A DNA stretch of 64,000 nucleotides from Pampus argenteus (lineage: Eukaryota > Chordata > Actinopteri > Scombriformes > Stromateidae), in contig CM072878.1 in NCBI GenBank assembly GCA_036937835.1, forward strand, positions 4,178,001 through 4,242,000, given 5' to 3'. Position 1 is the first letter of the stretch. The number at the start of each line of letters is the position of its first letter. Below, piece by piece: positions 51,701-63,900 of this stretch. A program made the position numbers and the translations under genes. Below the pieces are notes generated by a model that saw only the letters and a list, made by a program, of their open reading frames with translations, was not told the DNA's origin and did no database searches.

Positions 51701-54700
51701 TTTTGATACAAAATATTGCTCCTTGTTTAAGAAAAACAGTAGTTGTCAGTTGTGGCCTTCTCTCGCTGAGATAAAGCTATTTTTACAAATGTTACAGTAA
51801 AAGCTGCAGGAAGCTCTCAGAAGTGAGTTTTTTGCTCATAATCATTAGAAATCAGTTACTTGTTGATGGCAAACATGGTTTTGATTGAAAATATTGCTCC
51901 TTGTTTAAGAAAAACAGTAGTTGTCAGTTTTGGGCTTCTCTCGCCGAGAGAAAGCTATTTTTACAAATGTTACAGTAAAAGCTGCAGGAAGCTCTCAGAA
52001 GTGAGTTTTTTGCTCCTAATCATTAGAAATCAGTTACTTGTTGATGGCAAACATGGTTTTGATACAAAATATTGCTCCTTGTTTAAGAAAAACAGTAGTT
52101 GTCAGTTTTTACAAATGTTACAGTAAAAGCTGCAGGAAGCTCTCAGAAGTGAGTTTTTTGCTCCTAATCATTAGAAATCAGTTACTTGTTGATGGCAAAC
52201 ATGGTTTTGATACAAAATATTGCTCCTTGTTTAAGAAAAACAGTAGTTGCCAGTTTTGGCCTTCTCTCGCTGAGATAAAGCTATTTTTACAAATGTTACA
52301 GTAAAAGCTGCAGGAAGCTCTCAGAAGTGAGTTTTTTGCTCATAATCATTAGAAATCAGTTACTTGTTGATGGCAAACATGGTTTTGATACAAAATATTG
52401 CTCCTTGTTTAAGAAAAACAGTAGTTGTCAGTTTTTACAAATGTTACAGTAAAAGCTGCAGGAAGCTCTCAGAAGTGAGTTTTTTGCTCCTAATCATTAG
52501 AAATCAGTTACTTGTTGATGGCAAACATGGTTTTGATACAAAATATTGCTCCTTGTTTAAGAAAAACAGTAGTTGCCAGTTTTGGCCTTCTCTCGCTGAG
52601 ATAAAGCTATTTTTACAAATGTTACAGTAAAAGCTGCAGGAAGCTCTCAGAAGTGAGTTTTTTGCTCATAATCATTAGAAATCAGTTACTTGTTGATGGC
52701 AAACATGGTTTTGATTGAAAATATTCCTCCTTGTTTAAGAAAAACAGTAGTTGTCAGTTTTGGGCTTCTCTCGCCGAGATAAAGCTATTTTTACAAATGT
52801 TACAGTAAAAGCTGCAGGAAGCTCTCAGAAGTGAGTTTTTTGCTCATAATCATTAGAAATCAGTTACTTGTTGATGGCAAACATGGTTTTGATACAAAAT
52901 ATTGCTCCTTGTTTAAGAAAAACAGTAGTTGTCAGTTTTTACAAATGTTACAGTAAAAGCTGCAGGAAGCTCTCAGAAGTGAGTTTTTTGCTCCTAATCA
53001 TTAGAAATCAGTTACTTGTTGATGGCAAACATGGTTTTGATTGAAAATATTGCTCCTTGTTTAAGAAAAACTATAGTTGTCAGTTTTGGGCTTCTCTCGC
53101 CGAGAGAAAGCTATTTTTACAAATGTTACAGTAAAAGCTGCAGGAAGCTCTCAGAAGTGAGTTTTTTGCTCGTAATCATTAGAAATCAGTTACTTGTTGA
53201 TGGCAAACATGGTTTTGATACAAAATATTGCTCCTTGTTTAAGAAAAACAGTAGTTGTCAGTTTTTACAAATGTTACAGTAAAAGCTGCAGGAAGCTCTC
53301 AGAAGTGAGTTTTTTGCTCATAATCATTAGAAATCAGTTACTTGTTGATGGCAAACATGGTTTTGATTGAAAATATTGCTCCTTGTTTAAGAAAAACTAT
53401 AGTTGTCAGTTTTGGGCTTCTCTCGCCGAGAGAAAGCTATTTTCATAAATGTTACAGTAAAAGCTGCAGGAAGCTCTCAGAAGTGAGTTTTTTGCTCCTA
53501 ATCATTTGAAATCAGTTACTTGTTGATGGCAAACATGGTTTTGATTGAAAATATTGCTCCTTGTTTAAGAAAAACTATAGTTGTCAGTTTTGGGCTTCTC
53601 TCGCTGAGATAAAGCTATTTTTACAAATGTTACAGTAAAAGCTGCAGGAAGCTCTCAGAAGTGAGTTTTTTGCTCATAATCATTAGAAATCAATTACTTG
53701 TTGATGGCAAACATGGTTTTGATTGAAAATATTGCTCCTTGTTTAAGAAAAACTATAGTTGTCAGTTTTGGGCTTCTCTCGCCGAGAGAAAGCTATTTTT
53801 ACAAATGTTACAGTAAAAGCTGCAGGAAGCTCTCAGAAGTGAGTTTTTTGCTCATAATCATTAGAAATCAGTTACTTGTTGATGGCAAACATGGTTTTGA
53901 TACAAAATATTGCTCCTTGTTTAAGAAAAACAGTAGTTGTCAGTTTTTACAAATGTTACAGTAAAAGCTGCAGGAAGCTCTCAGAAGTGAGTTTTTTGCT
54001 CCTAATCATTAGAAATCAGTTACTTGTTGATGGCAAACATGGTTTTGATTGAAAATATTGCTCCTTGTTTAAGAAAAACTATAGTTGTCAGTTTTGGGCT
54101 TCTCTCGCCGAGAGAAAGCTATTTTTACAAATGTTACAGTAAAAGCTGCAGGAAGCTCTCAGAAGTGAGTTTTTTGCTCGTAATCATTAGAAATCAGTTA
54201 CTTGTTGATGGCAAACATGGTTTTGATACAAAATATTGCTCCTTGTTTAAGAAAAACAGTAGTTGTCAGTTGTGGCCTTCTCTCGCTGAGATAAAGCTAT
54301 TTTTACAAATGTTACAGTAAAAGCTGCAGGAAGCTCTCAGAAGTGAGTTTTTTGCTCATAATCATTAGAAATCAGTTACTTGTTGATGGCAAACATGGTT
54401 TTGATTGAAAATATTGCTCCTTGTTTAAGAAAAACAGTAGTTGTCAGTTTTGGCCTTCTCTCGCTGAGATAAAGCTATTTTTACAAATGTTACAGTAAAA
54501 GCTGCAGGAAGCTCTCAGAAGTGAGTTTTTTGCTCATAATCATTAGAAATCAGTTACTTGTTGATGGCAAACATGGTTTTGATTGAAAATATTGCTCCTT
54601 GTTTAAGAAAAACTATAGTTGTCAGTTTTGGGCTTCTCTCGCCGAGAGAAAGCTATTTTCATAAATGTTACAGTAAAAGCTGCAGGAAGCTCTCAGAAGT

Positions 54701-57700
54701 GAGTTTTTTGCTCCTAATCATTTGAAATCAGTTACTTGTTGATGGCAAACATGGTTTTGATTGAAAATATTGCTCCTTGTTTAAGAAAAACTATAGTTGT
54801 CAGTTTTGGGCTTCTCTCGCCGAGAGAAAGCTATTTTTACAAATGTTACAGTAAAAGCTGCAGGAAGCTCTCAGAAGTGAGTTTTTTTGCTCCTAATCAT
54901 TAGAAATCAGTTACTTGTTGATGGCAAACATGGTTTTGATTGAAAATATTGCTTCTTGTTTAAGAAAAACAGTAGTTGTCAGTTTTGGGCTTCTCTCGCC
55001 GAGATAAAGCTATTTTTACAAATGTTACAGTAAAAGCTGCAGGAAGCTCTCAGAAGTGAGTTTTTTGCTCATAATCATTAGAAATCAGTTACTTGTTGAT
55101 GGCAAACATGGTTTTGATACAAAATATTGCTCCTTGTTTAAGAAAAACAGTAGTTGTCAGTTTTTACAAATGTTACAGTAAAAGCTGCAGGAAGCTCTCA
55201 GAAGTGAGTTTTTTGCTCCTAATCATTAGAAATCAGTTACTTGTTGATGGCAAACATGGTTTTGATACAAAATATTGCTCCTTGTTTAAGAAAAACAGTA
55301 GTTGCCAGTTTTGGCCTTCTCTCGCTGAGATAAAGCTATTTTTACAAATGTTACAGTAAAAGCTGCAGGAAGCTCTCAGAAGTGAGTTTTTTGCTCATAA
55401 TCATTAGAAATCAGTTACTTGTTGATGGCAAACATGGTTTTGATACAAAATATTGCTCCTTGTTTAAGAAAAACAGTAGTTGTCAGTTTTTACAAATGTT
55501 ACAGTAAAAGCTGCAGGAAGCTCTCAGAAGTGAGTTTTTTGCTCCTAATCATTAGAAATCAGTTACTTGTTGATGGCAAACATGGTTTTGATACAAAATA
55601 TTGCTCCTTGTTTAAGAAAAACAGTAGTTGCCAGTTTTGGCCTTCTCTCGCTGAGATAAAGCTATTTTTACAAATGTTACAGTAAAAGCTGCAGGAAGCT
55701 CTCAGAAGTGAGTTTTTTGCTCATAATCATTAGAAATCGGTTACTTGTTGATGGCAAACATGGTTTTGATTGAAAATATTCCTCCTTGTTTAAGAAAAAC
55801 AGTAGTTGTCAGTTTTGGGCTTCTCTCGCCGAGATAAAGCTATTTTTACAAATGTTACAGTAAAAGCTGCAGGAAGCTCTCAGAAGTGAGTTTTTTGCTC
55901 ATAATCATTAGAAATCAGTTACTTGTTGATGGCAAACATGGTTTTGATACAAAATATTGCTCCTTGTTTAAGAAAAACAGTAGTTGTCAGTTTTTACAAA
56001 TGTTACAGTAAAAGCTGCAGGAAGCTCTCAGAAGTGAGTTTTTTGCTCCTAATCATTAGAAATCAGTTACTTGTTGATGGCAAACATGGTTTTGATTGAA
56101 AATATTGCTCCTTGTTTAAGAAAAACTATAGTTGTCAGTTTTGGGCTTCTCTCGCCGAGAGAAAGCTATTTTTACAAATGTTACAGTAAAAGCTGCAGGA
56201 AGCTCTCAGAAGTGAGTTTTTTGCTCGTAATCATTAGAAATCAGTTACTTGTTGATGGCAAACATGGTTTTGATACAAAATATTGCTCCTTGTTTAAGAA
56301 AAACAGTAGTTGTCAGTTTTTACAAATGTTACAGTAAAAGCTGCAGGAAGCTCTCAGAAGTGAGTTTTTTGCTCATAATCATTAGAAATCAGTTACTTGT
56401 TGATGGCAAACATGGTTTTGATTGAAAATATTGCTCCTTGTTTAAGAAAAACTATAGTTGTCAGTTTTGGGCTTCTCTCGCCGAGAGAAAGCTATTTTCA
56501 TAAATGTTACAGTAAAAGCTGCAGGAAGCTCTCAGAAGTGAGTTTTTTGCTCCTAATCATTTGAAATCAGTTACTTGTTGATGGCAAACATGGTTTTGAT
56601 TGAAAATATTGCTCCTTGTTTAAGAAAAACTATAGTTGTCAGTTTTGGGCTTCTCTCGCTGAGATAAAGCTATTTTTACAAATGTTACAGTAAAAGCTGC
56701 AGGAAGCTCTCAGAAGTGAGTTTTTTGCTCATAATCATTAGAAATCAATTACTTGTTGATGGCAAACATGGTTTTGATTGAAAATATTGCTCCTTGTTTA
56801 AGAAAAACTATAGTTGTCAGTTTTGGGCTTCTCTCGCCGAGAGAAAGCTATTTTTACAAATGTTACAGTAAAAGCTGCAGGAAGCTCTCAGAAGTGAGTT
56901 TTTTGCTCCTAATCATTAGAAATCAGTTACTTGTTGATGGCAAACATGGTTTTGATACAAAATATTGCTCCTTGTTTAAGAAAAACAGTAGTTGTCAGTT
57001 TTTACAAATGTTACAGTAAAAGCTGCAGGAAGCTCTCAGAAGTGAGTTTTTTGCTCCTAATCATTAGAAATCAGTTACTTGTTGATGGCAAACATGGTTT
57101 TGATACAAAATATTGCTCCTTGTTTAAGAAAAACAGTAGTTGTCAGTTTTGGCCTTCTCTCGCTGAGATAAAGCTATTTTTACAAATGTTACAGTAAAAG
57201 CTGCAGGAAGCTCTCAGAAGTGAGTTTTTTGCTCATAATCATTAGAAATCAGTTACTTGTTGATGGCAAACATGGTTTTGATACAAAATATTGCTCCTTG
57301 TTTAAGAAAAACAGTAGTTGTCAGTTTTTACAAATGTTACAGTAAAAGCTGCAGGAAGCTCTCAGAAGTGAGTTTTTTGCTCCTAATCATTAGAAATCAG
57401 TTACTTGTTGATGGCAAACATGGTTTTGATTGAAAATATTGCTCCTTGTTTAAGAAAAACTATAGTTGTCAGTTTTGGGCTTCTCTCGCCGAGAGAAAGC
57501 TATTTTTACAAATGTTACAGTAAAAGCTGCAGGAAGCTCTCAGAAGTGAGTTTTTTGCTCCTAATCATTAGAAATCAGTTACTTGTTGATGGCAAACATG
57601 GTTTTGATACAAAATATTGCTCCTTGTTTAAGAAAAACAGTAGTTGTCAGTTTTGGCCTTCTCTCGCTGAGATAAAGCTATTTTTACAAATGTTACAGTA

Positions 57701-60700
57701 AAAGCTGCAGGAAGCTCTCAGAAGTGAGTTTTTTGCTCATAATCATTAGAAATCAGTTACTTGTTGATGGCAAACATGGTTTTGATTGAAAATATTGCTC
57801 CTTGTTTAAGAAAAACTATAGTTGTCAGTTTTGGGCTTCTCTCGCCGAGAGAAAGCTATTTTCATAAATGTTACAGTAAAAGCTGCAGGAAGCTCTCAGA
57901 AGTGAGTTTTTTGCTCCTAATCATTTGAAATCAGTTACTTGTTGATGGCAAACATGGTTTTGATTGAAAATATTGCTCCTTGTTTAAGAAAAACTATAGT
58001 TGTCAGTTTTGGGCTTCTCTCGCCGAGAGAAAGCTATTTTTACAAATGTTACAGTAAAAGCTGCAGGAAGCTCTCAGAAGTGAGTTTTTTGCTCGTAATC
58101 ATTAGAAATCAGTTACTTGTTGATGGCAAACATGGTTTTGATACAAAATATTGCTCCTTGTTTAAGAAAAACAGTAGTTGTCAGTTGTGGCCTTCTCTCG
58201 CTGAGATAAAGCTATTTTTACAAATGTTACAGTAAAAGCTGCAGGAAGCTCTCAGAAGTGAGTTTTTTGCTCATAATCATTAGAAATCAGTTACTTGTTG
58301 ATGGCAAACATGGTTTTGATTGAAAATATTGCTCCTTGTTTAAGAAAAACAGTAGTTGTCAGTTTTGGGCTTCTCTCGCCGAGAGAAAGCTATTTTTACA
58401 AATGTTACAGTAAAAGCTGCAGGAAGCTCTCAGAAGTGAGTTTTTTGCTCCTAATCATTAGAAATCAGTTACTTGTTGATGGCAAACATGGTTTTGATAC
58501 AAAATATTGCTCCTTGTTTAAGAAAAACAGTAGTTGTCAGTTTTTACAAATGTTACAGTAAAAGCTGCAGGAAGCTCTCAGAAGTGAGTTTTTTGCTCCT
58601 AATCATTAGAAATCAGTTACTTGTTGATGGCAAACATGGTTTTGATACAAAATATTGCTCCTTGTTTAAGAAAAACAGTAGTTGCCAGTTTTGGCCTTCT
58701 CTCGCTGAGATAAAGCTATTTTTACAAATGTTACAGTAAAAGCTGCAGGAAGCTCTCAGAAGTGAGTTTTTTGCTCATAATCATTAGAAATCAGTTACTT
58801 GTTGATGGCAAACATGGTTTTGATACAAAATATTGCTCCTTGTTTAAGAAAAACAGTAGTTGTCAGTTTTTACAAATGTTACAGTAAAAGCTGCAGGAAG
58901 CTCTCAGAAGTGAGTTTTTTGCTCCTAATCATTAGAAATCAGTTACTTGTTGATGGCAAACATGGTTTTGATACAAAATATTGCTCCTTGTTTAAGAAAA
59001 ACAGTAGTTGCCAGTTTTGGCCTTCTCTCGCTGAGATAAAGCTATTTTTACAAATGTTACAGTAAAAGCTGCAGGAAGCTCTCAGAAGTGAGTTTTTTGC
59101 TCATAATCATTAGAAATCAGTTACTTGTTGATGGCAAACATGGTTTTGATTGAAAATATTCCTCCTTGTTTAAGAAAAACAGTAGTTGTCAGTTTTGGGC
59201 TTCTCTCGCCGAGATAAAGCTATTTTTACAAATGTTACAGTAAAAGCTGCAGGAAGCTCTCAGAAGTGAGTTTTTTGCTCATAATCATTAGAAATCAGTT
59301 ACTTGTTGATGGCAAACATGGTTTTGATACAAAATATTGCTCCTTGTTTAAGAAAAACAGTAGTTGTCAGTTTTTACAAATGTTACAGTAAAAGCTGCAG
59401 GAAGCTCTCAGAAGTGAGTTTTTTGCTCCTAATCATTAGAAATCAGTTACTTGTTGATGGCAAACATGGTTTTGATTGAAAATATTGCTCCTTGTTTAAG
59501 AAAAACTATAGTTGTCAGTTTTGGGCTTCTCTCGCCGAGAGAAAGCTATTTTTACAAATGTTACAGTAAAAGCTGCAGGAAGCTCTCAGAAGTGAGTTTT
59601 TTGCTCGTAATCATTAGAAATCAGTTACTTGTTGATGGCAAACATGGTTTTGATACAAAATATTGCTCCTTGTTTAAGAAAAACAGTAGTTGTCAGTTTT
59701 GGCCTTCTCTCGCTGAGATAAAGCTATTTTTACAAATGTTACAGTAAAAGCTGCAGGAAGCTCTCAGAAGTGAGTTTTTTGCTCATAATCATTAGAAATC
59801 AGTTACTTGTTGATGGCAAACATGGTTTTGATTGAAAATATTGCTCCTTGTTTAAGAAAAACTATAGTTGTCAGTTTTGGGCTTCTCTCGCCGAGAGAAA
59901 GCTATTTTCATAAATGTTACAGTAAAAGCTGCAGGAAGCTCTCAGAAGTGAGTTTTTTGCTCCTAATCATTTGAAATCAGTTACTTGTTGATGGCAAACA
60001 TGGTTTTGATTGAAAATATTGCTCCTTGTTTAAGAAAAACTATAGTTGTCAGTTTTGGGCTTCTCTCGCCGAGAGAAAGCTATTTTTACAAATGTTACAG
60101 TAAAAGCTGCAGGAAGCTCTCAGAAGTGAGTTTTTTTGCTCCTAATCATTAGAAATCAGTTACTTGTTGATGGCAAACATGGTTTTGATTGAAAATATTG
60201 CTTCTTGTTTAAGAAAAACAGTAGTTGTCAGTTTTGGGCTTCTCTCACCGAGATAAAGCTATTTTTACAAATGTTACAGTAAAAGCTGCAGGAAGCTCTC
60301 AGAAGTGAGTTTTTTGCTCATAATCATTAGAAATCAGTTACTTGTTGATGGCAAACATGGTTTTGATACAAAATATTGCTCCTTGTTTAAGAAAAACAGT
60401 AGTTGTCAGTTTTTACAAATGTTACAGTAAAAGCTGCAGGAAGCTCTCAGAAGTGAGTTTTTTGCTCATAATCATTAGAAATCAGTTACTTGTTGATGGA
60501 AAACATGGTTTTGATTGAAAATATTGCTCCTTGTTTAAGAAAAACTATAGTTGTCAGTTTTGGGCTTCTCTCGCAGAGAGAAAGCTATTTTTACAAATGT
60601 TACAGTAAAAGCTGCAGGAAGCTCTCAGAAGTGAGTTTTTTGCTCGTAATCATTAGAAATCAGTTACTTGTTGATGGCAAACATGGTTTTGATACAAAAT

Positions 60701-62860
60701 ATTGCTCCTTGTTTAAGAAAAACAGTAGTTGTCAGTTGTGGCCTTCTCTCGCTGAGATAAAGCTATTTTTACAAATGTTACAGTAAAAGCTGCAGGAAGC
60801 TCTCAGAAGTGAGTTTTTTGCTCATAATCATTAGAAATCAGTTACTTGTTGATGGCAAACATGGTTTTGATTGAAAATATTGCTCCTTGTTTAAGAAAAA
60901 CAGTAGTTGTCAGTTTTGGGCTTCTCTCGCCGAGAGAAAGCTATTTTTACAAATGTTACAGTAAAAGCTGCAGGAAGCTCTCAGAAGTGAGTTTTTTGCT
61001 CCTAATCATTAGAAATCAGTTACTTGTTGATGGCAAACATGGTTTTGATACAAAATATTGCTCCTTGTTTAAGAAAAACAGTAGTTGTCAGTTTTTACAA
61101 ATGTTACAGTAAAAGCTGCAGGAAGCTCTCAGAAGTGAGTTTTTTGCTCCTAATCATTAGAAATCAGTTACTTGTTGATGGCAAACATGGTTTTGATACA
61201 AAATATTGCTCCTTGTTTAAGAAAAACAGTAGTTGCCAGTTTTGGCCTTCTCTCGCTGAGATAAAGCTATTTTTACAAATGTTACAGTAAAAGCTGCAGG
61301 AAGCTCTCAGAAGTGAGTTTTTTGCTCATAATCATTAGAAATCAGTTACTTGTTGATGGCAAACATGGTTTTGATACAAAATATTGCTCCTTGTTTAAGA
61401 AAAACAGTAGTTGTCAGTTTTTACAAATGTTACAGTAAAAGCTGCAGGAAGCTCTCAGAAGTGAGTTTTTTGCTCCTAATCATTAGAAATCAGTTACTTG
61501 TTGATGGCAAACATGGTTTTGATACAAAATATTGCTCCTTGTTTAAGAAAAACAGTAGTTGCCAGTTTTGGCCTTCTCTCGCTGAGATAAAGCTATTTTT
61601 ACAAATGTTACAGTAAAAGCTGCAGGAAGCTCTCAGAAGTGAGTTTTTTGCTCATAATCATTAGAAATCGGTTACTTGTTGATGGCAAACATGGTTTTGA
61701 TTGAAAATATTCCTCCTTGTTTAAGAAAAACAGTAGTTGTCAGTTTTGGGCTTCTCTCGCCGAGATAAAGCTATTTTTACAAATGTTACAGTAAAAGCTG
61801 CAGGAAGCTCTCAGAAGTGAGTTTTTTGCTCATAATCATTAGAAATCAGTTACTTGTTGATGGCAAACATGGTTTTGATACAAAATATTGCTCCTTGTTT
61901 AAGAAAAACTATAGTTGTCAGTTTTGGGCTTCTCTCGCCGAGAGAAAGCTATTTTCATAAATGTTACAGTAAAAGCTGCAGGAAGCTCTCAGAAGTGAGT
62001 TTTTTGCTCCTAATCATTTGAAATCAGTTACTTGTTGATGGCAAACATGGTTTTGATTGAAAATATTGCTCCTTGTTTAAGAAAAACTATAGTTGTCAGT
62101 TTTGGGCTTCTCTCGCTGAGATAAAGCTATTTTTACAAATGTTACAGTAAAAGCTGCAGGAAGCTCTCAGAAGTGAGTTTTTTGCTCATAATCATTAGAA
62201 ATCAATTACTTGTTGATGGCAAACATGGTTTTGATTGAAAATATTGCTCCTTGTTTAAGAAAAACTATAGTTGTCAGTTTTGGGCTTCTCTCGCCGAGAG
62301 AAAGCTATTTTTACAAATGTTACAGTAAAAGCTGCAGGAAGCTCTCAGAAGTGAGTTTTTTGCTCCTAATCATTAGAAATCAGTTACTTGTTGATGGCAA
62401 ACATGGTTTTGATACAAAATATTGCTCCTTGTTTAAGAAAAACAGTAGTTGTCAGTTTTTACAAATGTTACAGTAAAAGCTGCAGGAAGCTCTCAGAAGT
62501 GAGTTTTTTGCTCCTAATCATTAGAAATCAGTTACTTGTTGATGGCAAACATGGTTTTGATACAAAATATTGCTCCTTGTTTAAGAAAAACAGTAGTTGT
62601 CAGTTTTGGCCTTCTCTCGCTGAGATAAAGCTATTTTTACAAATGTTACAGTAAAAGCTGCAGGAAGCTCTCAGAAGTGAGTTTTTTGCTCATAATCATT
62701 AGAAATCAGTTACTTGTTGATGGCAAACATGGTTTTGATACAAAATATTGCTCCTTGTTTAAGAAAAACAGTAGTTGTCAGTTTTTACAAATGTTACAGT
62801 AAAAGCTGCAGGAAGCTCTCAGAAGTGAGTTTTTTGCTCCTAATCATTAGAAATCAGTTA
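42222..62860 (+). repeat. Domain of 148-bp deletion monomers, 30 copies
   Basis: Thirty monomers lack the same 30 bp between CAGTTTT and TTACAAATG, from the GGGCTT/GGCCTT hairpin region through CTATTTT. The first junction is near 42290 and the last near 62782. All are preceded by CAGTAGTTGTCAG, so they share the same parent subtype. TTTT at both deletion ends gives a clear microhomology. No such monomer was seen between 10099 and 42200. Confidence 0.93.
46374..54320 (+). repeat. 4270-bp duplication (25 monomers, 6 of them short)
   Basis: Landmarks at 47234, 47590, 47768, 48094, 48746, 49428 and 49754 all recur at exactly +4270 bp. The unit length equals nineteen 178-bp plus six 148-bp monomers. 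A few differences are visible: TTTAATACAAAAT near 46900 and GGCATTC near 46950 are not in the second copy, TTGGAAATATTG near 50671 differs from TTGAAAATATTG near 46401, and TCTCAATGAAATA near 50013 is absent near 54283. One extra monomer after 50100 is not matched after 54370. Confidence 0.9.
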
Positions 62861-63900
62861 CTTGTTGATGGCAAACATGGTTTTGATTGAAAATATTGCT
62901 CCTTGTTTAAGAAAAACTATAGTTGTCAGTTTTGGGCTTCTCTCGCCGAGAGAAAGCTATTTTTACAAATGTTACAGTAAAAGCTGCAGGAAGCTCTCAG
63001 AAGTGAGTTTTTTGCTCGTAATCATTAGAAATCAGTTACTTGTTGATGGCAAACATGGTTTTGATACAAAATATTGCTCCTTGTTTAAGAAAAACAGTAG
63101 TTGTCAGTTGTGGCCTTCTCTCAATGAAATAAAGCTATTTTTACAAATGTTACAGTAAAAGCTGCAGGAAGCTCTCAGAAGTGAGTTTTTTGCTCATAAT
63201 CATTAGAAATCAGTTACTTGTTGATGGCAAACATGGTTTTGATAAAAAATATTGCTCCTTGTTTAAGAAAAACAGTAGTTGTCAGTTGTGGCCTTCTCTC
63301 GCTGAGATAAAGCTATTTTTACAAATGTTACAGTAAAAGCTGCAGGAAGCTCTCAGAAGTGAGTTTTTTGCTCATAATCATTAGAAATCAGTTACTTGTT
63401 GATGGCAAACATGGTTTTGATTGAAAATATTGCTCCTTGTTTAAGAAAAACAGTAGTTGTCAGTTTTGGCCTTCTCTCGCTGAGATAAAGCTATTTTTAC
63501 AAATGTTACAGTAAAAGCTGCAGGAAGCTCTCAGAAGTGAGTTTTTTGCTCATAATCATTAGAAATCAGTTACTTGTTGATGGCAAACATGGTTTTGATT
63601 GAAAATATTGCTCCTTGTTTAAGAAAAACTATAGTTGTCAGTTTTGGGCTTCTCTCGCCGAGAGAAAGCTATTTTCATAAATGTTACAGTAAAAGCTGCA
63701 GGAAGCTCTCAGAAGTGAGTTTTTTGCTCCTAATCATTTGAAATCAGTTACTTGTTGATGGCAAACATGGTTTTGATTGAAAATATTGCTCCTTGTTTAA
63801 GAAAAACTATAGTTGTCAGTTTTGGGCTTCTCTCGCCGAGAGAAAGCTATTTTTACAAATGTTACAGTAAAAGCTGCAGGAAGCTCTCAGAAGTGAGTTT
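55093..63900 (+). repeat. Mosaic of nested duplications at the right end
   Basis: Several offsets coexist: 3380 bp (55093 to 58473, 56071 to 59451), 2551 bp (58295 to 60846, 58799 to 61350), 5931 bp (55093 to 61024, with the shared AATCGGTTAC variant near 55737 and 61668) and 13108 bp (49754 to 62862, with shared TCTCAATGAAATA). The final bases from about 63672 repeat those from about 59909. The blocks have been copied repeatedly and in overlapping pieces. Confidence 0.78.
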
